Source: Bacteroides sp. (GTDB lineage: Bacteria > Bacteroidota > Bacteroidia > Bacteroidales > Bacteroidaceae). From it: DNA of 32,527 nucleotides. The notes beneath the pieces were generated by a model, which made no database searches, had not been told where the DNA came from, and saw nothing but the letters and a program-made list of their open reading frames with translations. Position 1 is the first letter of the stretch. Each line of letters begins with the position of its first letter. A program made the translations under genes and the position numbers. This document shows positions 7,621-16,120 of this stretch, piece by piece. Location of the stretch: assembly GCA_030151885.1 (NCBI GenBank), contig JASLCG010000111.1, forward strand, positions 1 through 32,527, given 5' to 3'.

Positions 7621-9414
7621 TTAATTATTTATTTTATCTATTATTTGATGTAATAAGTGGGTAGCATTCATATTACGAGCTACTCCCTCGGATATTTTAT
7701 AAGTATAGTCTATATTATCAGACAACTCTATTTCAAAACATAAATTTTTAAATATCGCCTCCTTATTACTCAACTCGGATAAAGCTAAATCGTGTGTAGC
7801 TATAATACCCGTTACTGCTAACTTAGATATTTCAGATAAAAACAGCCTAGAACCATTTAACTTATCTGCAGAGTTTGTTCCTTTCAATATTTCATCCAGT
7901 ATAATAAGCGTATGCTTATTCTCTTTACAATAAGATATTAAGGTACCCAGTCTTGTCAACTCAGCATTAAAATAAGACATATTTTTAACCAAATTATCAC
8001 TAGTTCTCATACTTGAAAACAACTTAATCGTGCTAACCGTTAAAGACTCAGCACAAACAGGAAGACCATTTAAAGCCATTATTAAATTTATACCTACAGA
8101 CCTTAAAAAGGTACTTTTACCAGCCATATTGGCCCCTGTAACAATTGCAAAATCACCCTTTATTAAATCAAAATCATTGGCTACAGCTACTTCTCGTTTT
8201 AAGAAAGGATGATAACACCCCTTAGCCTTAAATACAACCGAATCATCAGAAACTATTGTTGCAAAATTTCGATCAGAATTATTATAAGCATTTGTAGACA
8301 AGCTAACTATAGCATCAATGTCTGTCAAAACTCTCACCCAGTTTGCTAAATGAAACTTACTAACCTCTCTCCACTGGTAATATGATCTAATTAACCATAA
8401 ATCTCGCAAGTAAAAACCATTAGTCAAAATAAATATAATCAAATTCCCTCTTTGATCCATGTTATCTAATAGACGAGCCAAGTTTTTAAAAGAGCTCAAC
8501 ACATTAAGCTCTTTACTTATAAATAGCTGTTTCTGAAGCATTTTCAACTCTTCTGATTTAAAGTCTTCTTCTAATATCATTTTAAAAATATTACGATAAG
8601 ATTTAAAACCTTTAAACAGCCCCCCAATCTCCATAGAGATATGGTTCAATACTTTAGAGAACAAAATACATATAAGAATTTGAACAGCAAATAAGAACCC
8701 AGCCACAGAACCAGGCAACACATCAAATATAGAGAGGATTAAGCTACCAATTGTTAAAGCAGGAAAAATGACCATAAAAATCTTCGCCCCAACACTTAGC
8801 ATTCTTGCTTTAGATGTAGCTTCACCTTGAACATTTAACAATCGTTTTAAATCAAAAGCTGCATCTTGGCCATAAGTAAGAAAATCCAATCTCCACTCTT
8901 CTAAATCTCGCAGTTCTTTTATTGATTCCTGGCGTCTATATATTTCATCTTTACTCAAGTCTAGATTACCAAGATAATAGGCCAGTTTTTCTTTACCTAG
9001 ACTTGATACGGTCCTATTAATTCTATGAAAGTAAGAATGATTACCAAATACATCTAAATCAAAACTATAAGGGTGCTCACTATCTACAAATTCAGACCCA
9101 TCATCAAAACTTGAAAAATCGCCCATTAAATAAGCTAATTCAGAGTCAAGCACCTTCTTTCTATTCTGAATAAATAAGATTCGTTTTTGCAACCTAGAAT
9201 CAATAAACATAACAAAAACATAGGCACTAAAAGATAAGGCACAGCCTATAGTATAAAGAGGTGTCGAATTAGGCATTAATACATTCCAGCCTAAATACAG
9301 AAAAGAACTAAAAGTCAGCAACTTGAGTAATAAATAAGTTCTACTTTTAGATTTAAGCTTCGTTAGCTGCTTTTCAACGGCCTCTACTTTAACTCTATAT
9401 TGGTCTTTTTTCAT
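7621..9414 (-). CDS. Membrane-embedded MutS-family ATPase
   Basis: The C-terminal third is a clear MutS domain V ATPase: Walker A GANMAGKST (427-435), a MutS-type loop around FSSMRTSDNLVKNMSYFNAE (466-485), Walker B LIILDEILKGTNSAD (503-517, Asp507-Glu508) and switch His541 in IIATHDLALSEL. The first 420 residues carry no MutS mismatch-recognition domain. Instead they hold two hydrophobic hairpins, about 28-46 plus 53-71, and about 210-230 plus 236-256, and a charged helical region (260-320) like a reduced MutS lever or clamp. The protein is 597 residues, against about 850 for MutS. The family occurs in Bacteroidota as a MutS-related protein. Classical mismatch repair is unlikely; the function is unknown. 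It is last in a six-gene minus-strand run, 79 nt after its neighbour, with a possible promoter of its own. Confidence 0.88.
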   Translation of the reverse strand: MKKDQYRVKVEAVEKQLTKLKSKSRTYLLLKLLTFSSFLYLGWNVLMPNSTPLYTIGCALSFSAYVFVMFIDSRLQKRILFIQNRKKVLDSELAYLMGDFSSFDDGSEFVDSEHPYSFDLDVFGNHSYFHRINRTVSSLGKEKLAYYLGNLDLSKDEIYRRQESIKELRDLEEWRLDFLTYGQDAAFDLKRLLNVQGEATSKARMLSVGAKIFMVIFPALTIGSLILSIFDVLPGSVAGFLFAVQILICILFSKVLNHISMEIGGLFKGFKSYRNIFKMILEEDFKSEELKMLQKQLFISKELNVLSSFKNLARLLDNMDQRGNLIIFILTNGFYLRDLWLIRSYYQWREVSKFHLANWVRVLTDIDAIVSLSTNAYNNSDRNFATIVSDDSVVFKAKGCYHPFLKREVAVANDFDLIKGDFAIVTGANMAGKSTFLRSVGINLIMALNGLPVCAESLTVSTIKLFSSMRTSDNLVKNMSYFNAELTRLGTLISYCKENKHTLIILDEILKGTNSADKLNGSRLFLSEISKLAVTGIIATHDLALSELSNKEAIFKNLCFEIELSDNIDYTYKISEGVARNMNATHLLHQIIDKINN

Positions 9415-9423
9415 TGATATTCT

Positions 9424-9445
9424 ATTTGATTAATTATCAAATATA
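9424..9445 (-). promoter_or_regulatory. Candidate promoter and overlapping palindrome upstream of the MutS-like gene
   Basis: On the minus strand TATATTTG (9445-9438) is a perfect -7 match, but no good -33 element lies 19-21 nt upstream. The inverted repeat ATTTGAT, TAATT, ATCAAAT (9424-9442) overlaps it and could be an operator or a chance AT-rich palindrome. Confidence 0.35.
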
Positions 9446-9493
9446 CATAAACCATTAATTTAGAGCTTAGATAATAATCTTATTTTACAATAA

Positions 9494-10963
9494 TTATTGA
9501 TTTAGCTTGTAGTTGAAAGATATCTCCTTACTAGATAATACTACATTAGCTAGTAACTTACACCCAAAAGGAGCTAATTCTTTTTCATTATTAATGATGA
9601 AGCTAGGAAGTAGATTTTTATTAACACCAATATATTCATTTATCCCTAGCAGTGGAGAATAGATTGAAGCGTACAAAAGTCTATTTTTTTCAGAGAAAAA
9701 TAGACTTGGACTTTTAGCTTGTTCCAAATTTTGAATATACTGCTGCAATATAAAATAATTAAAGGAACAGATAAAACGATTATCTATTATCTTATAATAA
9801 AGGACTCTATTATCTCTACTTGCAGTAAGTAAGCGTTGTAAACACATTGGTGTAGGAATTGTTTCAGCATTCCAATACCCTTCAATAGTCTCTTCTTTTA
9901 ATAGCTCTTTATTTTCCGAGCTGTTTTCTGCTAATAAAGCATAAAAATCATCTCTAAAAGGGGTTATATTTGAAATATTAAAGGTTAATATTTTTTCAGC
10001 TACAGTAATAGAATCTGGAAACACCTCTATTAACGCACCTTGATCAACGTAATCTATTAATAGCCGACAAACTTGCTGATTCCAGTACAATTCATATCTA
10101 TTTTTTCCCTCATATACTTCAGACTCAAGTGTACTTTGCATCTTTTCGGGCGATAAATACGAATATGCACAAGCCTTGTCAGAATAAGTTAAACCTTCCA
10201 TAAGCTGACGATTAGCTTCTACACTTCGCAAATCCGTCAAAACTAGACTTGTAGATAGCTCTATTAAAGTACTATCCATACTTAACGTAAAAGCTGCCCA
10301 TTCCAAATCTGTCCACTCTTCTAAAGAAGATTCTCCTGTACCACCAAGAGGAATAAAATTCGTTTTATAATACACCACATTATTACTTGTAGTATCAATA
10401 TCTGGAAGTAAGTTAAACCTTGAATCCGAGTCTTTAAACTCATAAGCCCTTACAGACTCTTTTACGAGAGATAAGCTAGGACTAAATACTATTATATCAT
10501 CAGATTTATAAAGTGTAAACACATCTCCACGATAAGTTGTAACCAATTCCAAATCAAAATCCTCATCATTTATAGATACACTTGGAATATGAGGTGGAAA
10601 TAGTAGATTTAAACTACTAGCCCACTTCCCTCGCATAATATACAAAGGAGATAAAGCACTGTTTTCAATCTGTAAGGCACATATAGAAAATATACTGTCC
10701 CCTAAATTATTTTTAAGCTGACTAACATCATTTAAATAGGGTACTTTTAAACGAAGACTTTGAAAAAGAGGATGATTATTACCTAAGCCTATTGCGCTAT
10801 TAAAACAGATTTGTGTGTCAGTAGGAATAGCATATACCATCTTTTTATTAGATTGTACAACCTGTTTTTTTTTAGATGATATTGCACTATAAGAGAGTAC
10901 CCCAACACTAATTAGCACCAATGTCAAGGCAAATACAACTATGTAATTACTCCTTCTGCTCAT
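9494..10963 (-). CDS. Membrane-anchored protein of unknown function (possibly DUF3352-like)
   Basis: I do not recognise this 489-residue protein with certainty. A basic start (MSRRSN) is followed by one hydrophobic segment (about 7-27), then a long part rich in Ser, Thr and alternating hydrophobic residues. It therefore looks like a periplasmic beta-rich domain tethered to the inner membrane by an uncleaved N-terminal helix. It begins MVYAIPTDTQICFNSA after the anchor and contains several FSPSLSLVKESVRAYEF-like stretches. Those are reminiscent of the DUF3352 type of large periplasmic protein, but this is only an impression. It lies 40 nt after the metallo-hydrolase in the same operon. No catalytic motif is visible. 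Confidence 0.8.
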   Translation of the reverse strand: MSRRSNYIVVFALTLVLISVGVLSYSAISSKKKQVVQSNKKMVYAIPTDTQICFNSAIGLGNNHPLFQSLRLKVPYLNDVSQLKNNLGDSIFSICALQIENSALSPLYIMRGKWASSLNLLFPPHIPSVSINDEDFDLELVTTYRGDVFTLYKSDDIIVFSPSLSLVKESVRAYEFKDSDSRFNLLPDIDTTSNNVVYYKTNFIPLGGTGESSLEEWTDLEWAAFTLSMDSTLIELSTSLVLTDLRSVEANRQLMEGLTYSDKACAYSYLSPEKMQSTLESEVYEGKNRYELYWNQQVCRLLIDYVDQGALIEVFPDSITVAEKILTFNISNITPFRDDFYALLAENSSENKELLKEETIEGYWNAETIPTPMCLQRLLTASRDNRVLYYKIIDNRFICSFNYFILQQYIQNLEQAKSPSLFFSEKNRLLYASIYSPLLGINEYIGVNKNLLPSFIINNEKELAPFGCKLLANVVLSSKEISFNYKLNQ

Positions 10964-11003
10964 ATTTTTAAACTATCTATTCTAAAGAGCCATAGTTTTA
11001 TAA

Positions 11004-11768
11004 CTACAACTCTACTTCTAAACCATCATAAGCAAAATACAAATTTTCTGGCAATTTATCTGCTATTTCTGCATACAAACCAATATCATGGCTCATATGT
11101 ATGAAATAGGTCTGTTTAGCACCCACTTTTTGAGCAAATTCAATAGCTTCTTCTAAAGACTGATGCGTTCTGTGTCTCTTTATTCTCAAGGCATTAACCA
11201 CAAGTACTTCTAGGTTATTTAACTTATCAAACTCCTCCTCAGGTATAGTTAACATATCTGTTATATATGCAAACTCTTTACCCACTCTATAACCTAATAT
11301 TGGCAGTTTTCCATGAATTACTCTAATAGGCAATATTTCTATGCCTTGTATACAAAAAGGAGTTAAAGAGGTAATGTCATTTAAGTATATTTGAGGAACA
11401 CCAGGATAAGACTTATCTATAAAGCAATATGGCATACGCTCTCTTAAATGATCAGCTGTGTATTTCTCTGCATATATAGGCATTTCACCGAAAGCAGAAT
11501 AGGCTCTTAAATCATCTAAGCCAGATACATGGTCATAATGTTCGTGAGATATTAAAACAGCAGCCAATGATTTAAAAGGTAAGTCAAGAACTTGTTGCCT
11601 AAAGTCTGGTCCACAGTCTAGCAGTATTTGGGTATCACCATTAGTGTACAATACAGAAGTTCTCAGCCGTCTGTCTCTCGAATCTTTAGACTTACACACT
11701 TCACAATTACAGCCAATGGTAGGAACTCCCGTAGAAGTCCCTGTACCTAAGAATCTTATTTTTTTCAT
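11004..11768 (-). CDS. PhnP-like MBL-fold metallo-hydrolase
   Basis: This 254-residue metallo-beta-lactamase-fold enzyme begins MKKIRFLGTGTSTGVPTIGC. The CxCxxC group (Cys20, Cys22, Cys25) typical of the PhnP branch binds a structural zinc. The dinuclear metal site is SHEHYDH (His75, His77, Asp79, His80), with further ligands expected at VIHGK, the Asp of ITD and the C-terminal FIHMSHD. PhnP-type enzymes hydrolyse cyclic phosphodiesters. No phosphonate genes are nearby, so the actual substrate is open. Its ATG overlaps the murB stop by one base (TAATG at 11770-11766), which suggests translational coupling. Confidence 0.9.
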   Translation of the reverse strand: MKKIRFLGTGTSTGVPTIGCNCEVCKSKDSRDRRLRTSVLYTNGDTQILLDCGPDFRQQVLDLPFKSLAAVLISHEHYDHVSGLDDLRAYSAFGEMPIYAEKYTADHLRERMPYCFIDKSYPGVPQIYLNDITSLTPFCIQGIEILPIRVIHGKLPILGYRVGKEFAYITDMLTIPEEEFDKLNNLEVLVVNALRIKRHRTHQSLEEAIEFAQKVGAKQTYFIHMSHDIGLYAEIADKLPENLYFAYDGLEVEL

Positions 11769-12778
11769 TAACCTATAAAGTTTACTTCAGGATAGATATC
11801 AATATCAAATTTCGACTTTACATCTTGTTGAATCGCTTCTGATATTTTTTTAACATCATTCCCCGTAGCACCACCTTTATTGATCAGTACCAAAGCTTGT
11901 TTATCATGTACACCTGCACTTCCTAAAGACTTGCCCTTCCATCCACACATATCAATCATCCATCCTGCTGGAATTTTAACCTCTTTATCATTCAATACAT
12001 AATGAGGCATAGAAGGGTATAAAGTCTGTAGCTCTTTAAATTTTTCAGAAGATACTACTGGGTTCATAAAGAAACTACCAGCATTACCAATTTGTTTAGG
12101 GTCAGGCAGCTTTTCTTCACGAACAGCAATAATCGCTTCGCGTACATGCTTTAAGTCAATAGGCTTAACTCCAGCTAAAACTCTCTTTAAACTACCATAT
12201 TCCAAGTTGAATTGAGGTATTTTACTTAACTTATAATACACATAAGTAACTATAAGATGCTTATTGCTTGGCTCTTTAAATATACTGTACCTATACTTAT
12301 AATTACAATCGGCATTACTGAAAGAGTGTTTTTCGCCATGCACATCAACTACATCTACCTGAGTAATTAAATCTTTTACCTCAACACCATAAGCTCCTAT
12401 GTTTTGCACAGCACTAGCTCCTACCTCTCCAGGTATTAGTGATAAGTTTTCTAAACCATACCATTCCCTGTTTACAGCATAAGCTACAAATTGATCCCAG
12501 TCATACCCAGAACCTACTTTTACAATAAGACTTTCTTCATCTTCCTCTACAACTTCAATATTGTCTATTTTAGAGTGTAAAATAGTTCCTTCATAATCTT
12601 TCAGAAACAACAAATTACTACCCGATCCAATATGAAGAAAAGGAGGTTTTAACCCCTCCTTTGTCAAATACGCTACTAAATCATCTTCAGTAGTATATTC
12701 TATAAACTTCTTTGCTTTCACATCAATACAAAAAGTATTATGTAAAAGCAAAGAGTAATTTTCTTTTATACTAATCAT
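11768..12778 (-). CDS. murB: UDP-N-acetylenolpyruvoylglucosamine reductase
   Basis: MurB makes UDP-N-acetylmuramate, a committed cytoplasmic step of peptidoglycan synthesis, using FAD and NADPH. The 336-residue protein shows the FAD-binding stretches HIGSGSNLLFL (49-59) and LIPGEVGASAVQNIGAYGVE (114-133). YKYRYSIFK (160-168) holds the substrate-binding Arg163. The catalytic Ser235 lies in GNAGSFFMNPVVSS, and Glu331 in the terminal YPEVNFIG is the second proton donor. The layout is that of type I MurB (E. coli-like). It sits between a DUF4348 lipoprotein (14 nt upstream) and the metallo-hydrolase (1-nt overlap). Confidence 0.97.
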   Translation of the reverse strand: MISIKENYSLLLHNTFCIDVKAKKFIEYTTEDDLVAYLTKEGLKPPFLHIGSGSNLLFLKDYEGTILHSKIDNIEVVEEDEESLIVKVGSGYDWDQFVAYAVNREWYGLENLSLIPGEVGASAVQNIGAYGVEVKDLITQVDVVDVHGEKHSFSNADCNYKYRYSIFKEPSNKHLIVTYVYYKLSKIPQFNLEYGSLKRVLAGVKPIDLKHVREAIIAVREEKLPDPKQIGNAGSFFMNPVVSSEKFKELQTLYPSMPHYVLNDKEVKIPAGWMIDMCGWKGKSLGSAGVHDKQALVLINKGGATGNDVKKISEAIQQDVKSKFDIDIYPEVNFIG

Positions 12779-12792
12779 CTATTATAGTTTAA

Positions 12793-13671
12793 TCAAATGC
12801 CTACGTCATCAAATTTAAACAGCTCCCATTTTTCTTTTTCATTCATTCGGAAAAAGAAAACATTAGAGAAACCCGTACCAATACCTTTAACAGCCATTAT
12901 TTTCATATCAGATGCAGGGTCATTTATTTGTCCATAATTAATGTTCATCAATTTGCCTTCTGGCATAATTGGACGCATATTTTCCCAGTCTGTATGAGAT
13001 ATTGAAGTTTCAAGAATTTCGAAATCATCATTAGGATCACTAGTTATATACTCCAAAGGATCAGCTAGTCGTGACGACTGGAATAACGTGTCCGTTGCAA
13101 ACTTCTGATAAAACTGTACAAACTCCTCATTATGATACTCTTTCAAATGATCGTATGTAATATCTCTCAACATCCATATTTCATTTTCTTTAGTAAAATG
13201 ATAGACCTTCGTTAGCTTATCAGCTAAGTAAATCCACTCTACTTCTGCTTTCGTTAAGTTGGGTTGGCTTACAATTTCCATATCTTCTTCTTTGTCGTAA
13301 AGAATAGTATAGAAATTTTTATTAGTAAATAAACTATCTGGTTGCCACTCATCTCTACTTAGCCAAACTGAATCATTCTTTTCATTATCTAAAATTAAAA
13401 GAGGAAAATCTGTTCTTTGTGCTTGAAAGCTTTTATTGGCAGCATAGGCAAAAACAAAATCATCAAAAGAACCATCTAATCCCATCGGATAAGGGTCGCC
13501 TGAAAAATCAGTACCAACCGTATCTTCTAGAATAAAATCTTCACTGTAAAGATTGTCATTTTCATAAACGTTTACAGGTTCATTATTCTGTTTTTTACCT
13601 TGACATGCACAAAACAAAAAAATTAAACCACCCAAAACAACTAATGAATGAACTTTTGATAACCTAAACAT
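12793..13671 (-). CDS. DUF4348-type lipoprotein
   Basis: This 292-residue protein begins with a hydrophobic segment ending LIFLFCACQG, which reads as a lipoprotein signal with Cys23 as the lipidated residue. The residues after it (QGKKQNN) lack the acidic cluster that often marks surface export in Bacteroidota, so an inward-facing location is likelier. The mature part is acidic, with FDDFVFAYAANKSFQAQRTDFPL (70-92), many aromatic residues, and WELFKFDDVGI at the C-terminus, which fits the DUF4348 family found in Bacteroides. The function is unknown. It lies 6 nt after the threonine dehydrogenase and 14 nt before murB. Confidence 0.8.
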   Translation of the reverse strand: MFRLSKVHSLVVLGGLIFLFCACQGKKQNNEPVNVYENDNLYSEDFILEDTVGTDFSGDPYPMGLDGSFDDFVFAYAANKSFQAQRTDFPLLILDNEKNDSVWLSRDEWQPDSLFTNKNFYTILYDKEEDMEIVSQPNLTKAEVEWIYLADKLTKVYHFTKENEIWMLRDITYDHLKEYHNEEFVQFYQKFATDTLFQSSRLADPLEYITSDPNDDFEILETSISHTDWENMRPIMPEGKLMNINYGQINDPASDMKIMAVKGIGTGFSNVFFFRMNEKEKWELFKFDDVGI

Positions 13672-13677
13672 ATATAC

Positions 13678-14634
13678 TTATTTATTTAATCTTATAGACA
13701 ATTTATCCAACATATCTGTAGTCATAGACGCCAAATCAAATTGAGGCTTCCATCCCCACTCTTCACGAGCACAAGTATCATCTAAACAATCAGGCCAACT
13801 ATCAGCAATAGATTGTTTCAAAGGATCTACCTGATATTCCATTTCAAAAGAAGGCTTATGCTTTTTAATCTCATTAAATATTGCTTCTGGGTCAAAACTC
13901 ATAGATGCAATATTAAATGCATTTCGATGTATTAATTTAGATGGATCGGCCTCCATTAATTGAATAGCAGCAGACAATGCATCTGGCATATACATCATAT
14001 CCATTAAAGTACCCTTTTTAATCGGACAAATAAACTTTTCTTCTTTTACTGCCGAGTAATAGATATCAACTGCGTAATCTGTTGTACCACCACCTGGAGG
14101 TGTTACATTAGATATAATACCAGGAAAACGTACAGCTCTAGTATCTACACCATATTTTAAATGGTAGTAATCGCTTAACATCTCTGTGGTTACCTTAGAG
14201 ATACCATACATTGTACGAGGACGTTGAATAGTATCTTGCGGAGTTTTATACGCAGGAGTTCCTGCTCCAAAAGAGCCGATAGAACTTGGAGTAAACACTG
14301 CACAGTTGTTCTCACGTGCCAACTCTAATACATTCCAAAGACCATCAATACCTATCTTCCAAGCTAAACGTGGTTTAGACTCAGCTACAACAGATAATAG
14401 TGCAGCCAAGTTATAGACAGCATCAATGTTATACTTCTTTATAACAGCTGCTAACTGGTCTGGATTAGTGACATCAGCTAGCTCAGCCGGGCCAGACTCT
14501 TTCAATTCTCCTTTTGGTTCTGCACCTTGAATGTAACCAGCCACTACATGCTCGTTACCATATTGCTTACGCAACTCCATAGTGAGTTCTGAGCCTATCT
14601 GTCCCGTCGCTCCAATAACGAAAATATTTTTCAT
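13678..14634 (-). CDS. tdh: L-threonine 3-dehydrogenase, extended SDR (epimerase-like) type
   Basis: The 318-residue protein is an extended short-chain dehydrogenase. NAD binding is by GATGQIG (8-14); catalytic residues are Ser117/118 (TPSSIGSFG), Tyr143 and Lys147 (YGISK). The stretches RFPGIIS (169-175) and GGGTTDYAVDIYYSAV (181-196) and the later MMYMPDALSAA closely follow the SDR-type threonine dehydrogenases known from vertebrates and some bacteria, rather than the zinc-dependent E. coli Tdh. It oxidises threonine to 2-amino-3-ketobutyrate. The neighbouring divergent gene kbl encodes the enzyme that uses that product, which strongly supports the call over a generic NAD-dependent epimerase. 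It is the first gene of the minus-strand operon. Confidence 0.9.
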   Translation of the reverse strand: MKNIFVIGATGQIGSELTMELRKQYGNEHVVAGYIQGAEPKGELKESGPAELADVTNPDQLAAVIKKYNIDAVYNLAALLSVVAESKPRLAWKIGIDGLWNVLELARENNCAVFTPSSIGSFGAGTPAYKTPQDTIQRPRTMYGISKVTTEMLSDYYHLKYGVDTRAVRFPGIISNVTPPGGGTTDYAVDIYYSAVKEEKFICPIKKGTLMDMMYMPDALSAAIQLMEADPSKLIHRNAFNIASMSFDPEAIFNEIKKHKPSFEMEYQVDPLKQSIADSWPDCLDDTCAREEWGWKPQFDLASMTTDMLDKLSIRLNK

Positions 14635-14675
14635 TCAAACTCTTATTATGAGATTAATTAAAACAAATTGTTAGA

Positions 14676-14683
14676 CAAAGTAA
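14676..14683 (-). promoter_or_regulatory. Possible -7 element for the threonine dehydrogenase operon
   Basis: On the minus strand TTACTTTG (14683-14676) matches seven of eight positions of TAnnTTTG-type elements, about 40 nt before the tdh ATG. No convincing -33 element is seen at the expected distance. Confidence 0.35.
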
Positions 14684-14716
14684 GTATTTTTTTCTCATAT
14701 TTAATATTAAACCTTA

Positions 14717-14747
14717 TTGTTTATTAGCTGAAAAATGATGTCCTTTG
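14717..14747 (+). promoter_or_regulatory. Promoter of kbl (Bacteroidota type)
   Basis: TTG (14717-14719), 20 nt, then GTCCTTTG (14740-14747) fits the -33/-7 pattern with one weak position in the -7 box. A start near 14753 leaves a leader of about 30 nt before the ATG at 14786. Confidence 0.55.
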
Positions 14748-14785
14748 TATAAAGGCAAAATTTAAGTAAACAAAAATTAAAGTCT

Positions 14786-15973
14786 ATGTACGGAAAATTG
14801 AAACAACATCTCACTGAAACATTGGCTGAGATTAAAGAGGCTGGTCTTTATAAAGACGAAAGATTAATTTCAAGTCCTCAACAAGCTGCAATACAAGTTA
14901 AAGGTAAAGAAGTACTTAACTTCTGCGCAAACAATTACTTAGGCTTATCAAACAATGCTAAAGTAGTAGAAGCAGCTAAAAAAACTCTTTCGGAAAGAGG
15001 CTTTGGAATGTCATCTGTACGTTTTATATGTGGTACACAAGATATTCACAAAGAGCTAGAAAATTTAATCTCTGAATACTTCAAAACAGAAGACACCATT
15101 CTTTACTCCTCTTGCTTCGACGCAAATGGTGGTCTGTTCGAACCTTTGTTCACAGCAGAAGATGCAATTATTTCTGACAGTCTAAATCACGCTTCAATTA
15201 TTGATGGTGTGCGTCTTTGCAAGGCGAAACGCTACAGATATGCAAACGCTGATATGGGCGATCTTGAGAAATGTCTTCAAGAAGCACAAGAGCAAAGATT
15301 CAGAATCATCGTAACTGATGGCGTATTCTCTATGGATGGCAATGTGGCACCAATGGACAAAATATGCGATCTTGCAGAGAAATATGATGCTCTAGTAATG
15401 GTCGACGAGTCTCACTCTGCTGGCGTAGTAGGTAAAACAGGACATGGCGTAAGCGAACTATTTGATACATACGAAAGAGTAGATATCTACACTGGTACAC
15501 TAGGTAAAGCTTTTGGTGGTGCTATGGGTGGTTTTACTACTGGTAAAAAAGAGATTATTGATATGCTTCGTCAACGTAGCCGTCCATACCTATTTTCAAA
15601 CTCTTTAGCTCCTTCTATTATCGGTGCAAGTATAGCTGTATTCAATATGCTTAAAGCAGATAACACTTTCCACGATAAGCTTGCAGAAAATGTAACTTAT
15701 TTCAGAGATAGAATGCTAGCTGCTGGATTCGACATTAAACCAACACAAAGTGCTATTTGTGCTGTTATGTTGTATGATGCTAAACTGTCTCAAGATTTTG
15801 CAGCAAAAATGTTGGACGAAGGCATTTATGTAACAGGATTCTATTACCCTGTAGTTCCTAAAAATGAAGCACGTATACGTGTTCAGCTTTCTGCTGGCCA
15901 TAATCAAGAACAACTAGACAAATGTATTAATGCATTCATTAAAGTTGGAAAAGAACTAGGCACTATTAAATAA
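14786..15973 (+). CDS. kbl: Glycine C-acetyltransferase (2-amino-3-ketobutyrate CoA ligase)
   Basis: This 395-residue alpha-oxoamine synthase splits 2-amino-3-ketobutyrate with CoA into glycine and acetyl-CoA, using pyridoxal phosphate. It begins MYGKLKQHLTETLAEIKEAG and has NFCANNYLGLSNN (45-57), GFGMSSVRFICGTQDIHKEL (72-91), DSLNHASIIDG (131-141, His135 stacking on the cofactor), DESHSAGVVG (207-216, Asp207) and the Schiff-base Lys241 in TGTLGKAFGGAMGG. Length and motifs match Kbl rather than the related BioF or serine palmitoyltransferase. The divergent threonine dehydrogenase provides its substrate. It is monocistronic, ending at a strong terminator. Confidence 0.95.
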   Translation: MYGKLKQHLTETLAEIKEAGLYKDERLISSPQQAAIQVKGKEVLNFCANNYLGLSNNAKVVEAAKKTLSERGFGMSSVRFICGTQDIHKELENLISEYFKTEDTILYSSCFDANGGLFEPLFTAEDAIISDSLNHASIIDGVRLCKAKRYRYANADMGDLEKCLQEAQEQRFRIIVTDGVFSMDGNVAPMDKICDLAEKYDALVMVDESHSAGVVGKTGHGVSELFDTYERVDIYTGTLGKAFGGAMGGFTTGKKEIIDMLRQRSRPYLFSNSLAPSIIGASIAVFNMLKADNTFHDKLAENVTYFRDRMLAAGFDIKPTQSAICAVMLYDAKLSQDFAAKMLDEGIYVTGFYYPVVPKNEARIRVQLSAGHNQEQLDKCINAFIKVGKELGTIK

Positions 15974-16005
15974 TATCCTTCTTCTGTTGAAATAAATAAA
16001 AAATT

Positions 16006-16042
16006 AAAGAGCATTTATTCATCTGAGTAAATGCTCTTTTTT
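16006..16042 (+). terminator. Terminator of kbl
   Basis: AAAGAGCATTTA (16006-16017) pairs with TAAATGCTCTTT (16028-16039) around a 10-nt loop and runs into further T residues. It is a typical factor-independent terminator 32 nt after the kbl stop. Confidence 0.85.
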
Positions 16043-16061
16043 ATGCACTAAATAAGAGAAC

Positions 16062-16097
16062 AAAAAGGGTTCGTATAAATTTATACGAACCCTTTTT
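16062..16097. terminator. Bidirectional terminator, perfect 36-bp palindrome
   Basis: AAAAAGGGTTCGTATAAA (16062-16079) is followed directly by its exact reverse complement (16080-16097). It ends 23 nt from the ferritin stop codon and serves that gene on the minus strand, as a backstop for kbl on the plus strand. Confidence 0.85.
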
Positions 16098-16120
16098 TAT
16101 ATCTTTAAAAGCTATTTTGC

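Noticed and set aside
12639..12662. AAAGGAGG / CCTCCTTT hairpin within murB
   Set aside because: It lies in a well-aligned coding stretch (EGLKPP) with no start codon or T-run placed to use it; probably chance.
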